From contig JAGARW010000190.1 in assembly GCA_017621975.1 (NCBI GenBank), forward strand, positions 1-40,839: DNA of 40,839 nt. The letters run 5' to 3'. Positions 7,060 to 15,130 of this stretch are shown one piece after another (within the stretch, counting starts at the first letter, position 1; every line of letters begins with the position of its first letter). The notes under the pieces are model-generated. The model worked only from the letters and a program-made list of their open reading frames with translations, did no database searches and was not told the DNA's origin. Source of the stretch: Lachnospiraceae bacterium. Its GTDB lineage: Bacteria > Bacillota > Clostridia > Lachnospirales > Lachnospiraceae. The position numbers were made by a program, and so were the translations under genes.

Positions 7060-8964
7060 ATGCCTTCAACATTTTTTGGATTAAATACAGCCTATCTTGG
7101 ATTGTCAGCAGCCAATGCTTCCCTGAATACGACGAGCAACAATATTGCGAACCGGGAGACGGAAGGTTACAGCAGACAGTATACGGTACAGCAGGCGTCG
7201 GACGCGCTCCGCACGTTTACGACCTACGGCTGCGCCGGAGCAGGCGTAGACGTTTTGTCAATAGAGCGTTACCGGGATGAATTTTATGATGTGAAATATT
7301 GGCGCAACAATTCCAATACGGGCGAATATACGACAAAACAATATTATATGAAACAGATCGAGGATTATTTCCGGGATGACGGCGATGAAGAAGACGGACT
7401 GGAAGGCTTCAGCACGATCTTTGACAATATGTACGATGCGCTCGCGGATGTGAAAAAGGATTCCGGTACAAACGAGACGCGCCGGACATTTCTCGGAAGA
7501 GCGGAAGAGCTTGCGGAGTATTTTAATACGATGTCAGGAAATCTGCAGAAGATGCAGAAGGACGTCAACGCGGAGATCAAGATTAATGTCGATCAGATCA
7601 ATTCGCTGACACAGGAGATCGTAACGCTGAATAAGCAAATCAACGTGATCGAACTGTCAGGCTCCAAAGCCAACGAGCTTCGCGACCGGAGGGCGCTGCT
7701 GATCGACGAGCTTTCCGAGATCGTAAACGTTGAGACCGAGGAACAGCTGGTGACCGATCCGCACAATCCTGACCGTTATACGGGAGCGACCCGTTTTATC
7801 GTGAAGATCGCCGGAGGACAGACGCTGCTTGACGATCAGAATTATTATACGTTAAACTGCATTGCAAGAGGAACGGACGAAAAGGTCAATCAGAACGATG
7901 CGGACGGCATGTATGACATCGTATGGTCAAACGGAAATCAATTCAGCCTGAAAAACGCCAGCCTCGGCGGCAAACTGAAAGCGCTTGCAGAGCTGCGCGA
8001 CGGCAACAACGGCGAATATTTCCACGGAACAATATCCGCAACGGACATCCGGAAGGTAGACGGCGTTTCGCACAGCATCGTAACGGTGGACGTTACCGCC
8101 GATTACCTGAAGGATATTAATAAATGTACTCTGCCGGAAAGCGGTAAGATCACGCTCGGCAACAGAGAACTGTATTTTGATTCATGGACAATGAACTATA
8201 ACGCTTCCACGAATTCCTATTCTTACGAATTCGTGCTCAGCGATACGACGAAAAATGAAGACACGGGCGTCGGCGGGCTGATCGGCAAAGAAGCGGCGGT
8301 CGGCGATAAGATAGAGTATCAGGGGATTCCTTATTATATGGAACAGATGAATGAATGGATTCGCTGTTACTCAAAGACCTTTAACGATATTATGACGCAG
8401 GACGGCGCAGTTGATAATTATGGAAATGCGGCACAGTTCCTGTTTAAAGCCAATATGGCGACCGACGACGACCAGTGGGAGTTTGACGATTCTTATAATA
8501 CCGCGGCGGACGGCAGTTATTCGATCTCTTCCAAAGACGACAGCTACTACCGCCTGACAGCCCTCAATTTTGCCATATCGGAAGAGATGCTGGACGATCC
8601 GAATCTGATGGCGGTACATACGGGCAATCAGGACGAAATGAGTAAATATAATGTTGTCGACGATCTGATCGACCTGAAAACAAACGTGGAGAAGATGAAA
8701 TTCCGCGGAAGCTCTTCTAGCCAGTTTTTACAGTGTATTCTGGCGGACATTTCCCTCAATGCGCAGCGGGCGAATGATTTCAGCGAGAATTACGAGAATA
8801 TCGGCAAGAGCATACAGACTCAGCGGCTTTCCGTTTCCGGCGTGGATGAGGATGAAGAAGCGCTGAATCTTGTCAAATACCAGAATGCGTATACGCTGGC
8901 GTCCAAGATGATTCAGACGCTGACAGAGGTATACGACAGACTGATTCTCGAAACGGGCGTATAA
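7060..8964 (+). CDS. flgK: flagellar hook-associated protein FlgK (second copy)
   Basis: This 634 aa protein is also of the FlgK type. It has the N-terminal axial motif GLNTAYLGLSAANASLN with NNIANRETEGYSRQ (about residues 6-40), and a C-terminal helix with EEALNLVKYQNAYTLASKMIQTLTEVYDRL. Its N-terminus (STFFGLNTAYLGLSAAN) looks closer to textbook FlgK than that of the preceding gene. It starts 21 bases after the first copy, with AAAGAGGTG as ribosome site. It could be the main HAP1, with the neighbour playing a related junction role, or the two may form mixed rings. The family is clear; the division of labour is unknown. Confidence 0.88.
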   Translation: MPSTFFGLNTAYLGLSAANASLNTTSNNIANRETEGYSRQYTVQQASDALRTFTTYGCAGAGVDVLSIERYRDEFYDVKYWRNNSNTGEYTTKQYYMKQIEDYFRDDGDEEDGLEGFSTIFDNMYDALADVKKDSGTNETRRTFLGRAEELAEYFNTMSGNLQKMQKDVNAEIKINVDQINSLTQEIVTLNKQINVIELSGSKANELRDRRALLIDELSEIVNVETEEQLVTDPHNPDRYTGATRFIVKIAGGQTLLDDQNYYTLNCIARGTDEKVNQNDADGMYDIVWSNGNQFSLKNASLGGKLKALAELRDGNNGEYFHGTISATDIRKVDGVSHSIVTVDVTADYLKDINKCTLPESGKITLGNRELYFDSWTMNYNASTNSYSYEFVLSDTTKNEDTGVGGLIGKEAAVGDKIEYQGIPYYMEQMNEWIRCYSKTFNDIMTQDGAVDNYGNAAQFLFKANMATDDDQWEFDDSYNTAADGSYSISSKDDSYYRLTALNFAISEEMLDDPNLMAVHTGNQDEMSKYNVVDDLIDLKTNVEKMKFRGSSSSQFLQCILADISLNAQRANDFSENYENIGKSIQTQRLSVSGVDEDEEALNLVKYQNAYTLASKMIQTLTEVYDRLILETGV

Positions 8965-8993
8965 TTTTTACCTTTTAGAAAGGAAGACAGATT

Positions 8994-10568
8994 ATGGGAA
9001 TGCGGATTACGAATAAAATTATGCAGGACAACTCCCTGTCCAATATCAACAATAATAAAATACTGCAGGATAAACTGAGCACGCAGATGGCGACCGGAAA
9101 AAAGATCACAAGACCGTCTGACGACCCCGTTATTGCGATCAGAGCGCTGCGGCTTCGCAGCACGCTTTCCGATATTACGCAGTACTGCGATAAAAACGTA
9201 GAGGATGCGGAGAGCTGGCTGAAAGTGACGGAGGATTCCATCAATACGATGACGGGCGTTCTGGAGGATATGTACGAGCAGTTCAACACGGGCGCTAACG
9301 AGCATCTGACGACGGCAAACCGAGAAGTCATTCTGGAAGCTTTGAAGGAGCTGAAGGATGAGATCTATGCGTCGGGCGATGCCGATTATGCGGGCAGAGG
9401 CATCTTTACAGGCTACCGGACGAGCACAAAGCTGAGATTTCAGGAAGACACGACGCTTCCTTACGAGATCACGGAGCAGGTAGACAAGTCTGTGATGGAT
9501 GATATTACTTATGTCAAAATGGACAACGGCACAAACCAGATCGGAGAGATCAATGCCGGTAACTATACGGACGCAGGTTATGAGATTGACGATACGGCTG
9601 TCAGCAGGGAAACGCTGCACAGACTGCGGCTTTCTTACAAGGATCTGGATGCGGATATGGTTCCGACGATCAGCTATTATGACGCAAGCTCGGCGGGCAG
9701 CGACCCGAAAGAGATTCCTGTGACGGTTGTTTCAAAATACGATACGACGCAGGACGCGTATCAGGCGGCGTCCAAGATGACCAAAGCGGGGGCGGTTTTT
9801 ATTCCTGAAACCGGAGAAATCATTCTGAACGAGGAGGCATATAAGGCGCTTTCCTCGACAAGGGATTATGCGTCGACGGAGAGCGTGGACGAAGGAAAAA
9901 TTTCCATTACCTACCGGAAATCCGACTGGAAGAACGGAGATCTCCGCCCCGAACATTACTTTGCATGCACTGCGAATCCGGGAACGGATGAAGCGATCGT
10001 ACATAACGGCGAGAAATTAAACGGCGAAGAAAGCCAGATCATTTCCTATGACGTCGGCTTTAATCAGGAAATACGTGTCAATACGCTGGCGGGCGAGTGT
10101 TATACCCATGCGATCGGCAGAGATTTGGACGATATGATCTCGATACTGGAGCAGGTAGGAGACGTCGAAAAGACAGTGAATACGCTTGATGGCATTATCA
10201 AGGACGATAATACAAGCAATGAGGACCGTGTGATCGCGGAAAAGAGTCTGGCAGCGGCAAACAAGGCGCTGACCTTTTTGGAAGAAAAGATGCAGAAGAT
10301 GTTTGAGAACGGACAGACAAGGATGCAGAACCATTTGAACACGACGACGCTCGCGCTTACAAGCGTCGGCACGCGTTCCAGCAAGCTTGCTCTTGTCAAA
10401 ACGAGACTGTCTTCGCAGAAGACCAATTTTAAAGATCTGGTAGCCGATAATGAGCAGGCGGATACGGCGGAGGTGGCGACCGATTTAAAGAGCGCAAAGG
10501 TTGCTTATGACGCGGCGCTGATGGCGACCGGAAAGATAACGGAAAGTACTTTGATGAATTACATCTAA
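8994..10568 (+). CDS. flgL: flagellar hook-associated protein FlgL (enlarged)
   Basis: FlgL (HAP3) is the second junction protein, lying between FlgK and flagellin. The N-terminal flagellin-like domain is clear (MRITNKIMQDNSLSNINNN to about residue 130, with QMATGKKITRPSDDPV). So is the C-terminal helix (about 420-524, with NTTTLALTSVGTRSSKLALVKTRL and SAKVAYDAALMATGKI). FlgL is usually near 300 aa; here 524 aa, because roughly 200 extra residues fill the middle (about 170-400) and should form an exposed domain. The ATG at 8994 follows AGAAAGGAAG; the Met two codons later is an alternative. It lies 29 bases after the second flgK. Confidence 0.86.
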   Translation: MGMRITNKIMQDNSLSNINNNKILQDKLSTQMATGKKITRPSDDPVIAIRALRLRSTLSDITQYCDKNVEDAESWLKVTEDSINTMTGVLEDMYEQFNTGANEHLTTANREVILEALKELKDEIYASGDADYAGRGIFTGYRTSTKLRFQEDTTLPYEITEQVDKSVMDDITYVKMDNGTNQIGEINAGNYTDAGYEIDDTAVSRETLHRLRLSYKDLDADMVPTISYYDASSAGSDPKEIPVTVVSKYDTTQDAYQAASKMTKAGAVFIPETGEIILNEEAYKALSSTRDYASTESVDEGKISITYRKSDWKNGDLRPEHYFACTANPGTDEAIVHNGEKLNGEESQIISYDVGFNQEIRVNTLAGECYTHAIGRDLDDMISILEQVGDVEKTVNTLDGIIKDDNTSNEDRVIAEKSLAAANKALTFLEEKMQKMFENGQTRMQNHLNTTTLALTSVGTRSSKLALVKTRLSSQKTNFKDLVADNEQADTAEVATDLKSAKVAYDAALMATGKITESTLMNYI

Positions 10569-10580
10569 AAGGAGCGGCGT

Positions 10581-11042
10581 ATGAAGATCAATACAAAGAT
10601 TTTTGGAGAAGTGGAAATTGACGCGGGGAAAATCATCCGTTTTGAAAACGGTATTGTCGGATTCCCGCAGCTGACGGAATTTGCGCTGATGCATGATTCG
10701 GAAAAAGAAGGCGGAGGCGGTATCAGATGGCTTCAGTCTCTTCAGGAGCCTGCGTTTGCAATGCCTGTTATGGACCCTCTTATGATCGTGCCGGATTATA
10801 ACCCGGAAGTGGAAGACGAGCTGCTGAAGCCGATCGGGACACTCACGCCGGATCAGATGCTTGTGCTCGTAACGCTGACCGTGCCGTCTGACGTTAAGAA
10901 GATGAGCATTAATCTGCGGGCGCCGATTGTCGTACATACCGATTCGAGAAAAGCCTGTCAGGTCATCGTGGACGATGAAAAATATCCGGTGAAATATCCG
11001 ATTTATGAGCGGCTGCAGGCGGCGAAGAAGGCAGGTGAATAA
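10581..11042 (+). CDS. fliW: flagellar assembly factor FliW
   Basis: FliW binds flagellin, and when freed by flagellin export it binds CsrA and removes its block on flagellin translation. The 153 aa protein has the expected size and the family pattern FGEVEIDAGKIIRFENGIVGFPQL at residues 7-30. It starts 12 bases after flgL with AAGGAGCGG as ribosome site. csrA follows immediately, with only two bases between them. This fliW-csrA pair is the known partner-switch module of Firmicutes. The target flagellin gene is not within the window. Confidence 0.93.
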   Translation: MKINTKIFGEVEIDAGKIIRFENGIVGFPQLTEFALMHDSEKEGGGGIRWLQSLQEPAFAMPVMDPLMIVPDYNPEVEDELLKPIGTLTPDQMLVLVTLTVPSDVKKMSINLRAPIVVHTDSRKACQVIVDDEKYPVKYPIYERLQAAKKAGE

Positions 11043-11044
11043 AG

Positions 11045-11263
11045 ATGCTGGCATTGTCAAGAAAGAAAAACGAGGCGTTAATCGTAAACAATAATATAGA
11101 GATCACGGTTCTTGAAATTAAGGGAGAACAGGTAAAACTCGGTATCTCTGCTCCGCGTGAAGTGCCGGTATACAGAAAAGAGGTTTATGTCCAGATTCAG
11201 GAGGCAAATAAGGAAGCAATGAGCGCCGAAGGTTTGCAAACCCTGCACGATCTGCTCGACTGA
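11045..11263 (+). CDS. csrA: translational regulator CsrA
   Basis: CsrA is a small dimeric RNA-binding protein that blocks ribosome binding at GGA-containing leaders, in Firmicutes chiefly that of flagellin. The 72 aa sequence begins MLALSRKKNEALIVNNNIEITVLEI and contains the RNA-contact region GISAPREVPVYRKEV, both hallmarks of the family. It is slightly longer than the 61 aa E. coli protein, as usual in Gram-positives. It sits two bases after fliW, so translation is probably coupled. A strong terminator starts 18 bases after its stop codon and closes the flgM-csrA operon. Confidence 0.95.
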   Translation: MLALSRKKNEALIVNNNIEITVLEIKGEQVKLGISAPREVPVYRKEVYVQIQEANKEAMSAEGLQTLHDLLD

Positions 11264-11280
11264 CGATCATAAAATTAGGG

Positions 11281-11317
11281 AAAATGTTTATAGAATCTAT
11301 AAACATTTTCTTTTTTT
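11281..11317 (+). terminator. intrinsic terminator of the flgM-csrA operon
   Basis: A perfect 14 bp inverted repeat (11281-11294 and 11296-11309, around a single central base) is followed by C and seven T. The right arm also contains the -35 element of the next promoter. Confidence 0.92.
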
Positions 11318-11326
11318 GTCCGATAT
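11300..11326 (+). promoter_or_regulatory. sigma-28 type promoter for flaG-fliD-fliS
   Basis: TAAA at 11300-11303, exactly 15 bases, then TCCGATAT at 11319-11326: a perfect -35 and 7 of 8 in the -10 compared with TAAA-N15-GCCGATAT. The -35 is inside the right arm of the csrA terminator and the T-run forms the spacer, so terminator and promoter occupy the same DNA. Confidence 0.85.
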
Positions 11327-11376
11327 TATATTCAGAAAAGTCAACGGAACTTTATTATCACACGGAGGTGATTGCA

Positions 11377-11799
11377 ATGAACATTGAACCAGTAAACAGT
11401 ATGATGACATATCAGGCGCAGGTGCAGACGTCAAAAGCAGCAGAGAGACCGGTTATGGCAGACACGGATGTTGCCGCAGCGGGAATTGAGAGACCTGTAG
11501 ATATGACGACGGTCACGATCAAAAGCACCGGAGAGACGGACGCACAGCAGGGACAGGGCAGCGGAGCGAAGGAGCAGCAGTCTCAGGAATCCGTGAAAAA
11601 GATGGTAGACCAACTGAACAAAAAGATGAACAATTCGGAAGCGATTTTTGGGATTCACGAAGGCACGAACCGCGTTACGATCAAGATCATTGATAAGGAA
11701 ACAAAAGAAACGATCAAGGAGTATCCGCCGGAAAAGACACTCGACATGATCGCAAAGGTGTGGGAAATGGCAGGCATTCTCGTTGATGAGAAACGCTAG
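11377..11799 (+). CDS. flaG: FlaG family protein
   Basis: FlaG-family proteins are found next to fliD and affect filament length in some bacteria; the mechanism is not settled. The 140 aa product has a low-complexity Gln/Ser-rich first half. Its C-terminal FlaG domain (about residues 70-137) has MNNSEAIFGIHEGTNRVTIK and IKEYPPEKTLDMIAKVWEMAG, a close match to the family pattern. The start chosen is the ATG at 11377, which has GGAGGTG eight bases upstream; the frame is open from 11284 but that part is terminator and promoter. It is the first gene of the second flagellar transcript and ends 12 bases before fliD. Confidence 0.88.
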   Translation: MNIEPVNSMMTYQAQVQTSKAAERPVMADTDVAAAGIERPVDMTTVTIKSTGETDAQQGQGSGAKEQQSQESVKKMVDQLNKKMNNSEAIFGIHEGTNRVTIKIIDKETKETIKEYPPEKTLDMIAKVWEMAGILVDEKR

Positions 11800-11811
11800 G
11801 AGGAAACCGTT

Positions 11812-13887
11812 ATGACAATGAGAATTTCCGGTATCGCGTCCGGTCTGGATACGGACAGCATGGTACAGGAGCTTGTAAAAGCGTCCAGCAGCAAAAAAGA
11901 AAGCCTTGAAAAGGCGCAGACAAAGCTCGAATGGAAGCAGGAAGCATGGAAAACCTTTAATACAAAGGTTTATTCCTTTTTTAATAATCAGCTCAATAAT
12001 TTAAAATATGAGAGCGCTTTCAATAAGAAAAAGACGACGATTGCGGATTCTTCGATCGCGAGCATCGTTACGGGCGATAACGCCGTAAACGGCACGCAGA
12101 CCTTATCGGTAAAACGGCTTGCAAAGTCGGGTTATCTGACAGGCGGTAAGCTGAGCAGCGATAAGAGCGTGACAGGCAAGACGACTCTGGCGGAGCTTGC
12201 AAAGAAGTCGGGGACGGAGCTTGCAGAAGGAGAAGAGATTTCTCTGCGCGTCAAGAACGGTTCTGAGGAAAGCACGATCAGCCTGAGCGCAAACTCGACG
12301 GTCAGCGATGTGGTCAGTCAGTTGAAAGAAGCGGGTCTGACCGCAAATTTTGACGAAACAAATCAGCGCATCTTTATCAGCGCGAGCGGCAGCGGCGCTG
12401 AGAATGATTTTGCGATCAATGCAAGCAGTATGAACGGACTTGTAGCGCTTTCCAGTCTGGGACTTTTGGCAAAAGAGGACATCGCCAATTCAGACAGTGC
12501 GGCGTATCAGGAATATCAGTACTGGAATGAAGCGTATACGGCGGACGGCGCGCTTGACGAAGCGGTATTCCAGCAGAAGGTAAAAGAGACTGCGGCGAAT
12601 ACGGCGGCAGATCTGCTTGAGCAGCTTTCCGACCTGGAAAAGACCGTTGAAGATCTGCGTAACGAGAGAGCAACGCTGACAAGCGACGAGGATAAAGAGA
12701 AAAATTACGCGGCTTCTGAGGAAGCGCAGAAGAAGCTTGCAGATGCGGCGAACGTACTGAGTGATTACTATAAGAGCATCGTAGATTCCGATACGGCGAC
12801 AGCGGAGGAAAAAGCGGCGGCGCAGGATGGGCTTGACCGCGCTTTTGATGCTTACGATGTGGCGAAGAACGCGGCAGCGGCGATGGGTGCCGAGGCTCCG
12901 TCAACGGTCGCTTCCTACAATCTGGCAAGTAAAGTCGAGAGCGACAGCAGAGCGTATGCGGAGACGGCTCACAATGTGCTCAACAGTACGATCAACGGCG
13001 TTAGCGCGGGGGCTGTCCGTATTCTTGGACAGGATGCCCTGATCTCGTTAAACGGCGCGGAATTTACGTCGGATACCAACAATTTCACGATCAACGGTCT
13101 TACGATCACAGCCAATTCGGTAAGCGCCATAACAGGTCAGGACGCCGAAGGCAATGACATTTATGCGGAAACATCGATCAATACCGCCGAAGACGTAGAC
13201 GCTATCTACGATATGATCAAGGGTTTCCTGAAAGAATATAACGATCTGATCAAAGAGATGGATACGCTGTACAATGCGGATTCTTCCAAAGGCTATGAGC
13301 CGCTGACAGACGATGAAAAGGACGCGATGTCCGATACGGAGATCGAGAAATGGGAACAGAAGATCAAGGATTCCCTTCTCCGCAGAGATTCCGATCTGGG
13401 TACGCTGATCAATACGTTTAAGGAAACGATGCTCGGCAGCTATACCGTAAACGGCAAAAAATACAGCTTATCCAGCTTTGGAATTTCTACGCTCGGTTAC
13501 TTTAAGTCTGCGGACAATGAAAGAGGCGTTTATCATATCGACGGCGACGCCGACGACAGCAGCACATCCGGCAATACGGATAAGCTGAAAGCGATGATTG
13601 CCAGCGACCCCGATGCCGTTAAGGGCTTCTTTACGCAGCTGGTCGGCGATCTGCAGAGCAAGGTCAACGACATTATGACGCATACCGACTACAGAAGCGT
13701 TTACCATGTATATGACGACAAGCGCCTGCAGACGGAGTATGACGATTATACAAAGAAAATCAAGGAGCAGGAGACGAAGCTGCAGGATCTGGAAGACCGC
13801 TATTACAAGCAGTTCTCTTCTATGGAAACAGCGCTGTCCAAGCTGAATTCACAGCAGAGCTATATCAGCAGCCTGTTCGGAAGCTGA
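11812..13887 (+). CDS. fliD: flagellar filament capping protein FliD
   Basis: FliD (HAP2) forms the cap at the filament tip and inserts flagellin subunits as they emerge. The 691 aa protein starts with the FliD_N pattern MRISGIASGLDTDSMVQELVKASSSKKESLEKAQ. It carries flagellin-hook IN-like stretches, an Ala/Glu-rich predicted coiled-coil stretch at about residues 255-370, and a FliD_C domain with FLKEYNDLIKEMDTLYN, SFGISTLGYF and the terminal coil ETKLQDLEDRYYKQFSSMETALSKLNSQQSYISSLF. It is longer than the usual 450-550 aa, the extra length lying mainly in the coiled-coil insert. The ATG at 11812 follows AGGAGGAAAC; the ATG at 11818 is an alternative. Confidence 0.93.
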   Translation: MTMRISGIASGLDTDSMVQELVKASSSKKESLEKAQTKLEWKQEAWKTFNTKVYSFFNNQLNNLKYESAFNKKKTTIADSSIASIVTGDNAVNGTQTLSVKRLAKSGYLTGGKLSSDKSVTGKTTLAELAKKSGTELAEGEEISLRVKNGSEESTISLSANSTVSDVVSQLKEAGLTANFDETNQRIFISASGSGAENDFAINASSMNGLVALSSLGLLAKEDIANSDSAAYQEYQYWNEAYTADGALDEAVFQQKVKETAANTAADLLEQLSDLEKTVEDLRNERATLTSDEDKEKNYAASEEAQKKLADAANVLSDYYKSIVDSDTATAEEKAAAQDGLDRAFDAYDVAKNAAAAMGAEAPSTVASYNLASKVESDSRAYAETAHNVLNSTINGVSAGAVRILGQDALISLNGAEFTSDTNNFTINGLTITANSVSAITGQDAEGNDIYAETSINTAEDVDAIYDMIKGFLKEYNDLIKEMDTLYNADSSKGYEPLTDDEKDAMSDTEIEKWEQKIKDSLLRRDSDLGTLINTFKETMLGSYTVNGKKYSLSSFGISTLGYFKSADNERGVYHIDGDADDSSTSGNTDKLKAMIASDPDAVKGFFTQLVGDLQSKVNDIMTHTDYRSVYHVYDDKRLQTEYDDYTKKIKEQETKLQDLEDRYYKQFSSMETALSKLNSQQSYISSLFGS

Positions 13888-13956
13888 TAACAGCGAAATA
13901 ACGACATAAGAAAATAGGTAATGTATCAATGAGCACGGAACAAGGAGGTACCACAC

Positions 13957-14340
13957 ATGCCATTACCGAATGCATATGCAGCTTATAACAGAAACAAAGT
14001 CCTGACGGCGTCCCCTGCGGAACTGACTCTTATGCTGTACGAGGGCGCAATCAAATTCTGCAACATTGCGATTATCGGAATTGAAAATAAAGACATCGAG
14101 AAAGCTCATGTCAATATTATCAAAACGGAAAAGATCATTGAAGAGTTTTTGAGGACGCTCGATGAGAAATATCCTGTATACAAGGACTTTGAAAATGTGT
14201 ATCATTATCTTATGCGCAGGCTTCAGGAAGCCAATGTGCGTAAGGACAAAGAGATTCTGGAAGAGGTGCTGACGCATCTGAGAGGCATGCGTGATACATG
14301 GAAGGAAGTTATGAAACAGAATAACATGCATGTATCATAA
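13957..14340 (+). CDS. fliS: flagellin export chaperone FliS
   Basis: FliS binds the C-terminus of flagellin in the cytoplasm and prevents premature polymerisation. The 127 aa protein has the normal size, with the family start NAYAAYNRNKVLTASPAELTLMLYEGAIKFC and the helix pattern KAHVNIIKTEKIIEEFLRTLDEKYPVYKDFENVYHYLMRRL. The ribosome site AAGGAGGT lies eight bases before the ATG. It follows fliD by 69 bases in the same direction, and its end nearly touches the next chaperone-like gene, the usual fliD-fliS-fliT-like order. Confidence 0.94.
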   Translation: MPLPNAYAAYNRNKVLTASPAELTLMLYEGAIKFCNIAIIGIENKDIEKAHVNIIKTEKIIEEFLRTLDEKYPVYKDFENVYHYLMRRLQEANVRKDKEILEEVLTHLRGMRDTWKEVMKQNNMHVS

Positions 14341-14356
14341 CGAAACGGAGAGGGCT

Positions 14357-14836
14357 ATGGCGGAAACCGGACAGTATATTGCGATTTTGAAGGAGAGCCT
14401 TGAGAAGAAAAAAGAAATTCTTCAGAAGCTTTTACAGGAAAATGAAAAGCAGGAGACGGCTGTAAAACAAAATAATGATATGGAAGCGTTTGATCGGACG
14501 GTGAAAGCAAAAAGCCGTCTGATCAGAGAACTGAACGGTCTTGACGAAGGCTTTGAAAAGGTGTATGACAGGATTCGGGAAGAATTTTTGAGAGAGAAAG
14601 ACTCTTATCGGGAAGAGATTGCTGCGATGCAGCGTCTGATTTCTGAGATTACGGATCTGAGCGTTGCCATACAGGCGTCGGAGGCGCGCAACCAGAAGCT
14701 CGTGGAACAGTATTTTGCATATACAAGAGGCAAAATAAGGCAGGCAAAAAAGAGCGTCCGCGCCGCAAGCGACTATTATAAGAGTATGAGCCGCACGCAT
14801 TACGTTGGTTCGCAGCTTATGGACCAGAAAAAATAA
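14357..14836 (+). CDS. FlgN/FliT-like flagellar chaperone, probable
   Basis: This 159 aa protein is almost wholly alpha-helical and charged. An N-terminal half resembling FlgN-type export chaperones (ILKESLEKKKEILQKLLQENEKQETAVKQNNDMEAFDRTVKAKSRLIREL, about residues 8-57) leads into a coiled coil and a basic C-terminus (GKIRQAKKSVRAASDYYKS). The frame opens at 14330, inside fliS, but the ATG at 14357 is preferred because GGAGAGG lies just before it. Its place after fliS is where fliT usually lies, so it probably chaperones FliD. Similarity is structural more than sequence-specific, so no symbol is given. A strong terminator follows within ten bases. Confidence 0.7.
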   Translation: MAETGQYIAILKESLEKKKEILQKLLQENEKQETAVKQNNDMEAFDRTVKAKSRLIRELNGLDEGFEKVYDRIREEFLREKDSYREEIAAMQRLISEITDLSVAIQASEARNQKLVEQYFAYTRGKIRQAKKSVRAASDYYKSMSRTHYVGSQLMDQKK

Positions 14837-14845
14837 TAAAAAGTT

Positions 14846-14883
14846 AAAGGACGATACCGGAAGTATGGGGATCGTCCTTTTTG
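14846..14883 (+). terminator. intrinsic terminator of the flaG-fliD-fliS operon
   Basis: AAAGGACGAT and ATCGTCCTTT form a perfect 10 bp stem around a loop of about 15 bases, followed by TTTTTG. It ends the flagellar transcript. Confidence 0.9.
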
Positions 14884-14937
14884 TTTCATAGGAAATTACT
14901 CCAATTTGTTTTGCATGAAAGTTGTGTTCCTATGAAA
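14884..14937. repeat. 11 bp perfect inverted repeat in the fliT-like/carboxyltransferase gap
   Basis: TTTCATAGGAA at 14884-14894 is the exact reverse complement of 14927-14937. The arms are 32 bases apart and the inside is AT-rich without a reading frame. The left arm touches the flagellar terminator's T-run and the right arm touches the A-run before the hairpin at 14942-14977. It could be the ends of a small repeat element or an RNA fold. Confidence 0.5.
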
Positions 14938-14977
14938 TAAAAAAGCCCTCCGGGCGGGATCGCACTGCGGCGGGCTT
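14935..14977 (-). terminator. possible minus-strand intrinsic terminator
   Basis: Read on the minus strand, AAGCCC (14972-14977) pairs with GGGCTT (14942-14947 region) in a GC-rich hairpin followed by a T-run. No minus-strand gene ends here, so it may stop antisense transcripts arising from the carboxyltransferase gene, or be chance. Confidence 0.4.
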
Positions 14978-15007
14978 GTACAAAAATAAACACATATGAA
15001 ATTCCTC

Positions 15008-15035
15008 TTGCACATTTTCCAAAGCGTGTTATAAT
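15008..15035 (+). promoter_or_regulatory. sigma-A promoter of the carboxyltransferase gene
   Basis: A perfect -10 TATAAT at 15030-15035 follows TTGCAC at 15008-15013 after 16 bases. The start would fall near 15042, just before the tandem palindromes at 15048-15076. Confidence 0.6.
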
Positions 15036-15047
15036 AAACTATATTAA

Positions 15048-15076
15048 TTTGATATTCAAAGTATTTGATATGCAAA
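15048..15076 (+). promoter_or_regulatory. two tandem TTTGA-N3-TCAAA palindromes (FabT-like operator)
   Basis: TTTGATATTCAAA at 15048-15060 is a perfect TTTGA-TAT-TCAAA palindrome. A second copy with one change, TTTGATATGCAAA, lies at 15064-15076, 16 bases further. They sit right after the predicted transcription start of an acyl-CoA carboxylase subunit gene. TTTGA-N3-TCAAA is the core of sites bound by FabT, the MarR-family regulator of fatty acid synthesis in some Firmicutes. The match and position are seen; the identity of the binding protein is inferred. Confidence 0.55.
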
Positions 15077-15130
15077 ACATATGCCGGACATCGGGCATGA
15101 GTTTGCGGAAACAAAGAAAGGACTGCGATT

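Noticed and set aside
5350-8964. Two flgK genes as a frameshifted single gene
   Set aside because: Each has its own ribosome site, start, complete N-terminal and C-terminal axial motifs and stop, so they are two full genes.
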